Under the pieces are notes generated by a model. The model was given only the letters and a program-made list of their open reading frames with translations, made no database searches and had not been told where the DNA came from. From NCBI GenBank assembly GCA_012295275.1, contig CM022673.1:4671105-4688604 (forward strand): 17,500 bases of DNA, given 5' to 3'. Positions 1 through 7,843 of this stretch are shown here, piece after piece. The DNA is from Chrysomallon squamiferum. Its lineage: Eukaryota; Mollusca; Gastropoda; Neomphalida; Peltospiridae. Within the stretch, counting starts at the first letter, position 1, and the number at the start of each line of letters is the position of its first letter. A program made the translations under genes and the position numbers.

Positions 1-68
1 CTGATTATTATTATCATCATCATTCATTTATTTATTTTTATTTTTTTTATTTTATTATTATTATTATT

Positions 69-116
<48 letters not shown>

Positions 117-140
117 ATTATTATTATTTATTTACTTTTT
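1..140. repeat. Compound (ATT)n / (TTG)15 microsatellite
   Basis: An ATT-rich tract passes into about fifteen uninterrupted TTG units (roughly 70-116), then returns to ATT and a T-run. The TTG block sits inside ATT repeats on both sides, so the array probably arose by an A-to-G change that then spread by slippage. There is no coding content. Confidence 0.95.
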
Positions 141-561
141 TTTTTTTTAATTGAGTGACTTGGAAATCTGCCTATCAGATAAAGTTTTATTCAAAGAACT
201 AAAGCAATACAGTAAATTTATTTATAACAGATCTTTTTTTTTTTTTTTTTTTTTTTAAATAATCAAGGTTGGAAAATTGTCAATAAAAAAAAAGAGATCC
301 ACAGAACTGAACAGTTTCCGGGAAATACTATTGTCTTCATGGTTAAAAATTAGATATTGATCTAAAGTTTCCAATTACATACATTAGATCTGTAGAGAGA
401 TATGTCTTCAATGTTAACCGAAAATTTCAACTTGTCTAAGTCACAGATTTCAATAACACACAGTAGGTGTTCAAATATATATCATATTGAATATGGAGAA
501 GTCTTTTTTTTATAATAATAATAATAGTAATGCAGATGTGGTTTCTAGATTTTAATAAGAT

Positions 562-600
<39 letters not shown>

Positions 601-650
601 TGTCTGGATTATAGATTATAAATTGTTATGTTTATTTTTCTCTATTTCAG
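141..650. other. AT-rich non-coding stretch with homopolymer and (AAT)n runs
   Basis: I see no gene here. The stretch contains a T-run of about 23 at 234-256 and an (AAT)n tract at about 562-601. The rest is AT-rich sequence of ordinary complexity. Its last 20 bases are pyrimidine-rich and form the possible splice acceptor described in the next entry. Confidence 0.6.
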
Positions 651-677
651 AATTTGTTATGAAGTTTGTTCACTGAC
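651..677 (+). other. Possible 27-nt microexon
   Basis: A pyrimidine-rich stretch ending 'ttctctatttcag' at 650 is followed after exactly 27 nt by 'gac|gtaagt' at 678. Both sites match the metazoan splice consensus well. One frame is open and reads ICYEVCSL with one base left over at the 5' side and two at the 3' side. The other two frames contain a stop. The length is a multiple of three, as expected of a cassette microexon. Both sites could occur by chance in T-rich DNA, and I recognise no protein. It does not join in an open frame to the possible exon at 2063. It could also be an untranslated exon. Confidence 0.2.
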
Positions 678-1212
678 GTAAGTACAGTTTTTATTTTTTC
701 TGGACCTTTTTAAATTTTAATTCACCTTGTTTTGAAGATTTATTTTAGTTTAACAAACCACATATGTTCTTCTTCCTCTATTTTTTTTTTTTTTTTTTTA
801 TTACCTTTTGGTTTTTATTTGTCAATTAAATTTTCTTCATAAATTACTTCACATGATTTATAAACATAATTTAGTTTTATTTACATATACATTAACTGGG
901 CAATTTACATGTATTGAGCTTGCTATTTCAACTATACTGTACTGTACTTTATTTTATTTTATATTCTCACTCTACTTTCAATACTTTTCTTTGCCTTTAT
1001 CTAATTACCTTGCTTAAAAGCTATTTCTATTTTAATGCTTTGCCTATCCAACAAGTACATTCTTTCTTTTTATACTTTACTATACTTTTACTATTTACCT
1101 TACCTGTACTTTTATTATTTACTGTACCTTACAATTATTATACTTTTATTACTTCACTTTAACTATAGATATTTTATTTTTATTACCTTATCACACCTGT
1201 ACTTTATTTTTT
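678..1212. other. T-rich non-coding DNA, decayed start of the next array
   Basis: The plus strand is T-rich with T-runs at about 781-799. Short open frames here encode only Phe, Leu, Tyr and Ile and reflect base composition. From about 1060 on, words such as 'ttacctgtac' and 'tttattattt' resemble the tandem array that starts clearly near 1213, so this may be its most decayed edge. Confidence 0.5.
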
Positions 1213-1960
1213 ATTAATTCTCCTTAGCTATTAGGAAACATTTTCAGTTCTTTATTACGACTGTATTCTTAATATGTTACCTTACTTAGAATTATTTTAT
1301 TTTCTATTAATATATCATACCTGTACATTTTTTTTTTTTTATTAATTTACCTTAGCTACAATAAGCAACTTTCATTATTTTACCTTAAGTTTATTATGTT
1401 ACCGTACCTATAATTATTTTATTTTTATTACTGTATCGTATCTCAAATTGTATTTTTATTAATTTACCGTAGGGACAAGAACCAAGTTTCATTATTTAAT
1501 TTTAAGTTTATTATGTCACCATACCTACAAATATTGGGGTTTTTTATTACTATATAATACCTTTACATTCTTTTTTTTAAAATTAATTTACCTTAGCTAC
1601 AAGTACTTTCAATATTTTACCTTCAGTATATTATGTCACCATACCTACAGTTATTGTTTTTTTATTACTACATCATACCTTCACATTCTTTTTTAAAAAT
1701 TAATTTACATTAGCCTCGAGTCCTTTCATTGTTTTACCTTATTTTTATTATTATTTTTATTATTATATATCATATCTCATATTTTTATTTTTATTAATTT
1801 ACCTTAGCTACAAAAACCAACTTTCATTATTTTACCTTAAGTTTATTATATCACCATATACCTACAATAATTTATTTTAATTTTATTACTATATCATACC
1901 TGTACATTCTTTTTTTTAAATTTATTTACCTTAGCTACAAGTACGTTCTTTCATCACTTT
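1213..1960 (+). repeat. Degenerate tandem array, unit about 120 bp, about seven copies
   Basis: Copies start at 'attaattt(a)cc' near 1213, 1341, 1458, 1582, 1699, 1793 and 1919, giving spacings of 128, 117, 124, 117, 94 and 126 bp. Each copy runs in the same order: 'aatttaccttagctaca', 'ctttcattattttacctt', 'aagtttattatgtcacca', 'tacctacaa', a T-rich stretch, 'atcatacctgtacattc' and a T-run. The shared order of five or six words shows true tandem duplication and not mere AT-richness. The unit near 1699 is shorter and has lost its middle. The copies are diverged by substitutions and small indels, so the array is old. I cannot name the family. Confidence 0.85.
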
Positions 1961-2062
1961 ATTTTACCTGTTTTACTTTTATTAATTTATTTTACCTGCA
2001 GCCACTTTATTTTAATTTTATACTATGTCAGTTTCTTTACTTAACACCTAAATTCTTTTTAG

Positions 2063-2307
2063 TATTTCAAACAAAAACCTCTGCTACTACTGTCACTGGT
2101 GCTGCTACTGCTACTACTGCTACTTTTATTATTACCACTACTACTACAACTGTTTCTGCTACTGTTGCTGCTGATAGCCCTAAATTTATTATAAAATACA
2201 CTAGAGAAGAAACCTGTTTCATCCACATCAAGGCTTCTTTTATTAATAACACAGCATGGAGTCTTAAATTCTCACACCTCATCCTTTTTTATAAACCAGA
2301 TGGTTAG
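2063..2307 (+). CDS. Possible terminal exon, Thr/Ala-rich then normal sequence
   Basis: A good acceptor, 'aattctttttag', ends at 2062. From 2065 one frame stays open for 80 codons to a TAG at 2305-2307. The first 35 or so codons are a degenerate ACT/GCT trinucleotide tract read as Thr, Ala and Val. The next 45 codons are of normal complexity and include stretches such as SPKFIIKYTREETCFIHIK and NTAWSLKFSHLILFYKPDG. There is no Met at the start, so it would have to be an internal-to-terminal exon. The trinucleotide part is also open on the minus strand (2067-2282), which weakens the case. I recognise no family. The alternative is a trinucleotide microsatellite beside a chance open frame. Confidence 0.25.
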
Positions 2308-2462
2308 AACTGGAAATATACGAAAGGATTTACTGAACAGATTTGACCTTATGATCTGGCATACCTCAGTATTATGACAATATTGGTGGATCAGTCATAA
2401 ATGTATGCTATTTTTGGAGGATTATTGATAATGTTAACATGGATCACTTGTTTACTGTTTCC
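2308..2462. other. Unassigned unique sequence
   Basis: AT-rich sequence of ordinary complexity. No gene, repeat or signal is recognised between the stop of the possible exon and the start of the next array. Confidence 0.5.
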
Positions 2463-3112
2463 ATTGTCTTTTGTGGGTCAATTGTAAAATTAATGATTAC
2501 ATTATTTTAGGTGGGTCCATTTTGAAAATTAACATTTCCAGTGTTATGGTGGGTAATTTAGAAATTTGATGTTTACATCATGTCTTTTGTGGGTCAGGTA
2601 TAAATTAATATTTCCATTGTCATGGTGGGTAATTTGAAAATTTAATTTTTACATTGTCTTTTGTGGATGAATTATAAATTTAATGTTTACAGAGGGGATT
2701 TTTAGGGGGGTTTATGTGGAGTTTTTGTTACTTTAAAAAGTAAGATATTTATTGTTACAGTCAATAATTTAGAAATATTATATTTATAAACTAACGGGTC
2801 AGTTTTAAATTTAATATTAATATTGTTTTGATAGTTAATTTCGAAAATTATTAAAATACACTTAACTTATAACTTGGTAACTTATAAATCTAGCATTAAC
2901 ATTGTTTTTGGCGGTTAATTTGGAATGTTAATATTTACGTGTTTCTGGTAGATAATTTTGACTGTTTACGCTGTGTTTTGGTTACATATAACTATAATGA
3001 CTGGCTACACAGTAAATTCTGGGAGTTAATAAATTTAACGTTTACACAGTTCTTTTTGTGGAGCACTTAGAAGCTTAATGTTTACCTTGTCTCTCTTTCT
3101 GCTGATTAGGTG
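2463..3112 (+). repeat. Degenerate minisatellite, unit about 38 bp
   Basis: Units begin near 2465, 2502, 2542, 2581, 2618 and 2655, spaced 37-40 bp. A unit reads roughly 'tgtcttttgtgggt', then 'caattttaaaatttaa', then 'tgtttacat'. Between 2465 and 2690 the two forms 'ttttgtgggtca' and 'atggtgggtaattt' partly alternate, which suggests a higher-order two-unit repeat of about 76 bp. From 2690 to 3112 the same words ('aatttaatgtttac', 'gtttttggcggttaattt', 'tttaacgtttacacag') recur with more divergence. I recognise no transposon family and see no open frame. Confidence 0.8.
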
Positions 3113-3322
3113 TGTTTACTTAAAGGGTTGGATGATGTGATTCAAAGTCAAGTAAATCTTTTACACAGAATTTCTTCTGAATTCAACTGGTTAGAATAGG
3201 TGGCATGCACAGTATAATTGAGAACGAGGTATATTTAAATTATATGTACTGTTGAGATATTCCATCTAATATTGACATTTTGAATCACAAGTGGATTTTA
3301 TTGTAATATCTACCCCACCTTA
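3113..3322. other. Unassigned unique sequence
   Basis: Ordinary-complexity AT-rich DNA between two repeat regions. No open frame of note, no splice-site pair and no repeat is recognised. Confidence 0.5.
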
Positions 3323-3590
3323 AAAAAAAAAAAATATATATATATATAGTGATGATGATAATAATAATAATAGTAATAATAACAATAAGAAGAAGAAGTA
3401 TAATAATAATAATTATAATTATTATAACAACAACAACAACATAAAAAAATAATAAATAAATTAATTAATTAATAATGTTAATTTACATAATAACAAATAA
3501 AATTCTTGTATAATAACATTTATACATTCTTGTAATAATAATAATAATAATTATTATTATTACTATTATCATAGTTATAATTATTAAGAA
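3323..3590. repeat. Compound microsatellite: (A)n, (TA)n, (AAT)n, (AAC)n
   Basis: An A-run and (TA)n tract near 3323-3348 lead into GAT, AAT, AAG and AAC triplets, then a mirrored AAT/ATT segment near 3535-3565 ('aataataataattattatt') that could form a hairpin. It is non-coding. Confidence 0.85.
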
Positions 3591-4051
3591 AAGTCCGATA
3601 AAATATTAATTATTAAAATAAAATACAATCATTACTTCAGAAAAATAATAAATGTTAACTGGTTTAATACATTCTAATATTAAGAATAATAATAACAATA
3701 TGCAACACATTCTTCTCTTTATTTTGTGAAATATGTAAATATTTGTTCTCTTTATTATTATTATTATTATTATTAGTATTAGTATTATCTTTTATCATTA
3801 TTATTTTTTTTTTTTTGTTGTTTATATATTAATTTATTTTTAATTTTAATTTTCTGTTTAAATTTAGAATTATTTCTTCACTTTTGCATTTTGTGGTCTT
3901 CCTTATATCATTTCTAGTCAGTTTAGTAGTTAATTTTATTACAATGTCATATTTCTGAAGATTTATTTTCGCTTTAATAATACACCATACTTCACACTTT
4001 TAAGGAAAAGCCCATAAAGTGACATAATAAAAATTCTACATTTACGAGATA
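3591..4051. other. AT-rich non-coding DNA with an (ATT)n tract
   Basis: Contains (ATT)n at about 3756-3800 and a T-run at about 3806-3816. The rest is AT-rich with no gene seen. The last bases before 4052 are the 5' flank of a SINE. Confidence 0.55.
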
Positions 4052-4180
4052 GAGACACAGGCTGTAACTCAGTGGTTAGAGCAAGTGTCTGAGGCACAGT
4101 GGTACATGGGATCACTCCTCTGTAGAAGTTTCATAATCATATTTTCCTGTTCTACAGAGTGCTCCATATCAATGAAACAA
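4052..4180 (+). mobile_element. tRNA-derived SINE, 3'-truncated (copy 1)
   Basis: The tRNA-like head keeps a recognisable polymerase III box A at about 4063-4075 ('gtaactcagtggttagag') and a mutated box B at 4108-4118 ('gggatcactcc'). The body continues with 'tgtagaag', an 'attttcctgttctac' segment and 'agtgctccatatcaa'. The copy at 16985-17217 has the same order: box B 'gggttcactcctc', a T-rich middle and 'agtgctccactctg...atcaa'. That shared order across two distant loci supports a dispersed family. The conserved core and 3' end seen in the other copies are missing here. The element runs straight into an (AATAA)/(TAAA) array that may have grown from its tail. Box B differs from consensus, so it is probably inactive. 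Confidence 0.7.
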
Positions 4181-5195
4181 AACAATAATAATAAATAAAT
4201 AAACAAAATAAATAAATAGAATAAAAAAATAGAATAAATAAACAGAATAAATAAATAAAATGAAATAAATAAATAGAATACTAAAAAAACAGAATAAATA
4301 AATAAATAAAATAACAACTCGAAATAAAATTTTATACAAAAACATGATTTTAGATATTTTGATAAAATTAATATCAAAATACACATACTAACCGTTAGTA
4401 ATTAATTCTTACATAACAAGCCATTGTTTTAACAACTGTCTTACAACCTTTAATAAAATAATGTTTTTGTATGAAATGCACAGGTGAGAGAAATTTAATA
4501 ATCATAAATAAATACATTTTACACCATATAATCATAATAATGAATTAAATAATCTTTTTTTTTTTCAGATAATAACTGTTCAAAGCAATATGTCTGACAC
4601 AGGTTTTTAACAAACCATAACTTTTAATAAAAAACATATTTACTTTAACTCCATTATTTTTTGCTATTAAAATAAAAATAAAAATAATTGAATAAATAAA
4701 TGAATAAATGAATGAATAAATACTGTAAATGAGAGAATACATAAATAAAATGAATGAATGAATAAAATGAATACATTATAAAATAAATAGGTAGATGAAT
4801 GAATAAACAAACAAATGAATGTATGAATAATAAATGAATGAAATAATTAATAAAATGCATAAATTAATCAGTGTTTAATTATAAATAAATAAACTGAATT
4901 AATCAGTTATTAAATAAATAAACAATATATGAATGAATTTATGAACAAATAAGTAAATAAACAAATAAATAAATAAGTAAATTAAATGAATGAGTGAATT
5001 AATAAATAAAAATTAATAAATAAATAAATAAATAAATGTATGAATAAATAAATACATACATAAATGCATACATACGTGCATACATAAACAAATTAATAAA
5101 TTAATGAATAAGTAAAATAAATAAATTAATGAATAAACAAACATGCAAACAAAATAAAATAAAATAAAAAATAAAATAATAAAATAAATACATTT
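4181..5195 (+). repeat. About 1 kb of degenerate (TAAA)n / (TGAA)n tetranucleotide repeat
   Basis: Most of this stretch is period-4 DNA built from AAAT, AATG, AATA and related words with frequent phase slips. Short islands near 4330-4680 are less repetitive. Purines are concentrated on the plus strand. Four or more long frames on the minus strand (for example 4069-4386 and 5013-5333) encode runs of Phe, Ile, Leu and Tyr and are by-products of the repeat. Confidence 0.85.
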
Positions 5196-5254
5196 TTGAA
5201 CCATAGGAAAAAATAAAAAGTTAAAAATAACAGCATGAAAAATGGGAAATAGCT

Positions 5255-5322
5255 TACAGAAAAGGGAAGTAAATTTTGAAACGTCATAGCTGATGTAAGC
5301 TACCATTTGTTCTCGGATCTCA
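5255..5322 (-). other. Possible internal exon on the minus strand
   Basis: Read on the minus strand, a weak acceptor 'gtgtctgtag' is followed by an open stretch reading EIREQMVAYISYDVSKFTSL, then 'ttct|gtaagc', a fair donor. The residues are mixed and protein-like, unlike the poly-Phe/Ile frames beside it, and local GC is higher. The acceptor lacks a good pyrimidine tract and no family is recognised. It may be chance. Confidence 0.15.
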
Positions 5323-5384
5323 GCTACAGACACACTTGTTTTTACTTATTAACTTTCTGCAGTTGATTGTTAATGAATCAGAGT

Positions 5385-5510
5385 GTGCAGAATAAATCAG
5401 ACGTGTTCAGACGTGCGCAGTTTTCACCTTGAACTTTGAAAGAAACCACGCTAGCACAGAGAAGCTCAGCAGTGAAAAAAGTCTTTCTCGAAATGTTCAA
5501 AAGGATTACG
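5385..5510 (+). promoter_or_regulatory. Possible promoter-proximal region and short first coding exon
   Basis: This is an island of higher GC and complexity. It holds a perfect-period direct repeat, 'tcagacgtgt' at 5397-5406 and 'tcagacgtgc' at 5407-5416, placing two ACGTG cores 10 bp apart, one helical turn. ACGTG is the core of bHLH-PAS (HIF-type) sites. 'cacgcta' at 5447-5453 reads TAGCGTG on the other strand, matching the AhR/ARNT core TNGCGTG. Downstream, an ATG at 5493 (MFKRIT) runs into 'acg|gtatgt' at 5511, a good splice donor. No TATA box or downstream exon is identified. All functional readings are inference. Confidence 0.2.
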
Positions 5511-5610
5511 GTATGTAAAATCTTATTTTTGTTATACAGAAACTGCGTTTTGAGAAGAAGAAAAAAATTAAAGTAACAAACTGAAATAGTGGAAAGACTT
5601 GAAGTTTTAG
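5511..5610. other. Unassigned A-rich sequence
   Basis: A-rich sequence after the possible donor, with no further signal. Confidence 0.5.
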
Positions 5611-5684
5611 ATTAATAATAATAATAATAATAATCCTGATGTGATATTAATAAATATACATATAACTAAAAATAAATAAACAAA

Positions 5685-5728
<44 letters not shown>

Positions 5729-5905
5729 AATTGTAAAACAGGAAAGAATAAAGCTATAGAATTCTTTTGATCTAAACTTTTTTCCAGAACATTACTGTTG
5801 CTATTGTTGTTATTACTGTTGTTGTTGTTGTTGTTATTATTATTATCATTATTATTAAATAAAAAGTAAATCAAAACCAAACAACAACAATAATAATACA
5901 AGAAA
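5611..5905. repeat. Cluster of (AAT)n, (TAAA)n and (TTG)n microsatellites
   Basis: (AAT)n at about 5612-5633, nearly pure (TAAA)n at about 5670-5729 and a TTG/TTA tract at about 5797-5858 are separated by short unique pieces. The 111-residue frame on the minus strand (5647-5982), with poly-Asn and Ile/Tyr/Leu repeats, is made from these tracts and is not a gene. Confidence 0.9.
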
Positions 5906-6003
5906 AGAAACAGAAACCAAATCACAAAACAAACTATGAATGCTTGATACGAAACATTTTGAGTATTTTTCTCATAAATCATTAAAACTATAAACTTTTA
6001 TTC

Positions 6004-6062
6004 AAAAAAAAAAAAAAAAAAAAAAATACAAGATGAAGAAGAAGAAGAGGACAAAAAAAAAG
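6004..6062 (+). repeat. A-run of about 23 and a purine-rich tract
   Basis: An A-run at 6004-6026 is followed by a purine tract of GAA and AGAG words to about 6068. No retroposon body was recognised upstream, so it cannot be called a retrogene tail. Confidence 0.8.
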
Positions 6063-6068
6063 AGAGAG

Positions 6069-6332
6069 ATATTTTTGTTGTGTAACCAGAAACCGTGTAT
6101 TGAGTAAAAAGCCTACGCCCTGTATTGTATCATCTTAGCTGTAACTTAAAACAACTCAGTTTCTTTATTTACAACGATCTCCTCCTACCCGACATAAAAC
6201 TCATTCTGATTGGTCCTCAGAATCAACATCTGATATGCGTCATTTGTAGTAGTCTCGTTAGTAACGTTATTTTCAAGTCATGTGACTCGACAACAACACT
6301 ATTGCTTATCAACCACATCCTATTGTGATGTC
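6069..6332. other. Unique higher-complexity segment with an open frame (6125-6328, +)
   Basis: This segment lies between two A-runs of about 25. On the plus strand a frame from a TTG codon at 6125 runs to a TGA at 6326-6328, with mixed residues (for example LLLPDIKLILIGPQNQHLIC). There is no ATG at the start and no clear splice pair. 'ctgattggtc' at about 6207 contains an inverted CCAAT box. It could be an old coding or transposon remnant, or simply unique intergenic DNA. Nothing is recognised. Confidence 0.25.
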
Positions 6333-6334
6333 AA

Positions 6335-6365
<31 letters not shown>

Positions 6366-6420
6366 TTCATCCTGGATGAATAAGAGGATTACAAAGCAGT
6401 TTTAAAAAAAAAAAAAAACT
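6333..6420 (+). repeat. Two A-runs (about 25 and 16)
   Basis: A-runs at 6333-6357 and about 6403-6418 flank a short unique piece containing 'cctggatgaataagagg'. Neither is linked to a recognised retroposon. Confidence 0.8.
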
Positions 6421-6504
6421 TAATGCTTTACCTTCCAAGAAGAAAGAACAGAGAGTGCAAATCCTTTTGACCAAATTTAAAAATTTATATTAAAAAAAAA
6501 GAGT

Positions 6505-6985
6505 ACAAAACAGCAGTAGTAGCAGCAATGGTAGCATTTTTGGAAGGTGTAATAGTATGGAAGTAATAGTAGTAGCAGTAGCAGTGATAGTAACAATGGT
6601 AGAAGTGATAGTGTTGGTAGCAGAAGCAAACAGTATAGTAAAATAAGTAGCCGTAGTTATATTAATAGCTACAGTAATAGTAATAGTGGTAATAGAAGTA
6701 AATATAGTATACTAGAAAATGTTCTCATCATAGTAGTAGATAGTAGTAGATAAATGTACTAGTACAGATAGTAGTGGCAGTAGTGCTAAATAGATGTGGT
6801 AGTAGTAGTAGTAGTAGTAGTAGTAGAAGTAGTAGTAGTAGTAGTAGTTGTAGTACTAGTACATGTGGTAGTAGTAGTAGTTGTAGTACTAGTACATGTG
6901 GTAGTAGTAGTAGTTGTAGTACTAGTACATGTGGTAGTAGTAGTAGTAGATGTAGCAGTGGAAGTACAGATGGTAGTAGTGATTA
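6505..6985 (+). repeat. Decayed (AGT)n array with Ser-rich and Val-rich shadow frames
   Basis: Nearly 500 bp of AGT/GTA triplets. The left half (6505-6755) is degenerate with AGC, AAT and GGT variants. The right half (6799-6985) is purer. On the plus strand the AGT phase is open for 65 codons at 6556-6753 as a Ser/Asn-rich stretch, and again at 6774-6986. The other strand reads poly-Thr and another frame reads poly-Val. Openness in several frames at once is typical of a stop-free triplet repeat. I do not call a gene. Confidence 0.85.
6861..6959 (+). repeat. 33-bp minisatellite, three copies, inside the AGT array
   Basis: Units start with 'acatgtggtag' at 6861, 6894 and 6927, spaced exactly 33 bp. 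Each carries 'gtactagtac', a perfect 10-bp palindrome, at its boundary. The first two copies are essentially identical, so this expansion is younger than the surrounding degenerate AGT array. The 33-bp period keeps the triplet phase. Confidence 0.9.
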
Positions 6986-7028
6986 AACTTGTTACAGTAC
7001 TATTGGTTGTAATAGAATACATATAATA

Positions 7029-7068
<40 letters not shown>

Positions 7069-7078
7069 GTCACATACA

Positions 7079-7127
<49 letters not shown>

Positions 7128-7170
7128 ACACCCACAAACACACCTACATACACACATACATACACTCATA
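7029..7170 (+). repeat. (CA)n microsatellite with interruptions
   Basis: Two long CA tracts (about 7029-7062 and 7078-7122) are broken by 'catacacggtcacata', then followed by CATA and CACC variants. Alternating purine-pyrimidine DNA of this length can adopt Z-DNA. The long Cys-Val frame on the minus strand is a by-product. Confidence 0.95.
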
Positions 7171-7385
7171 TTATTCAGCAGACAGTGAAACATATAATCA
7201 TCTTCTATTACCTGATAACAGGATATTAGTAACATGCATATGCTTATCAACAGGATATTAGTAATAATACAACGACTGCCTCTGGTGAATTTCTCACCTG
7301 ACCTTTAATACACCACATCTGTGACATCACTCTGTTGTCTAACACTTCATTGTCTCTCCCACAATACAGAATGTCTGTCGCTGTG
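7171..7385. other. Unique segment with a 32-bp partial tandem duplication
   Basis: The 16-bp word 'aacaggatattagtaa' occurs at 7217-7232 and again at 7249-7264, a period of 32 bp. The rest is ordinary unique sequence with no gene recognised. Confidence 0.75.
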
Positions 7386-7536
7386 AGTGTGTATATACAT
7401 ACATGCATTTAAATATATATATATATATGCAATATATGTGTATGTATGTATTTATGTTTGGATGTTTGTATATATCTATGAATGTATGTATACGTGTTTG
7501 TATTTATGTGTGTGTTTTTGTGTGTGTATATATGTG

Positions 7537-7568
<32 letters not shown>

Positions 7569-7735
7569 TATATAAACCTGTGCATATGTGTGTGTGTATG
7601 TATATTGGTGGTTAACGTTAAATTATATTTCACACACACACACACACACACATACAGAGAGAGACAATCAGACATATAGATACATACAGTTGAGCACACA
7701 TACATATATCTGTCTCTAACACATAGTGACAGTGT
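7386..7735. repeat. Compound (TG)/(TA)/(CA)/(GTAT) microsatellite
   Basis: TATA, GTAT and TG tracts lead at about 7518-7573 into a TG, then TA, then CA succession that is self-complementary and could extrude a cruciform. A further CA tract lies at about 7632-7653. All frames through it are Tyr-Ile-Cys-Val or Thr-His repeats with no coding value. Confidence 0.9.
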
Positions 7736-7843
7736 TATATTAGTTACCACTACTGGGAAGTAAATTACAAACTCTTCTGCTTTCTTTGTCAGCAGGTCTC
7801 ACTGACCGATTAAGAAGCTGGTGTCTGACTAGTTGAACTGATC

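Noticed and set aside
808-1217. Three overlapping Phe/Leu/Tyr-rich plus-strand frames
   Set aside because: They follow T-rich composition and overlap in different phases, and none has a mixed residue core.
4545-5333. Ile/Tyr/Phe-rich minus-strand frames that could be mistaken for membrane proteins
   Set aside because: Tetranucleotide repeat translation. Only the first ~20 residues of the 5013-5333 frame have normal complexity, and they are treated separately.
5647-5982. 111-residue minus-strand frame with poly-Asn
   Set aside because: Built from (TTG/TTA)n and (TAAA)n tracts, with no normal-complexity core.
6556-6753. 65-codon Ser/Asn-rich frame without ATG
   Set aside because: It follows the AGT phase of a decayed triplet array. 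Ser codons are almost all AGT/AGC, reflecting the repeat.
6774-7250. Ser-, Val- and Thr-rich or Cys-Val frames on both strands
   Set aside because: Several frames are open at once over (AGT)n and (CA)n repeats, as expected of stop-free repeats. None has splice or start support.
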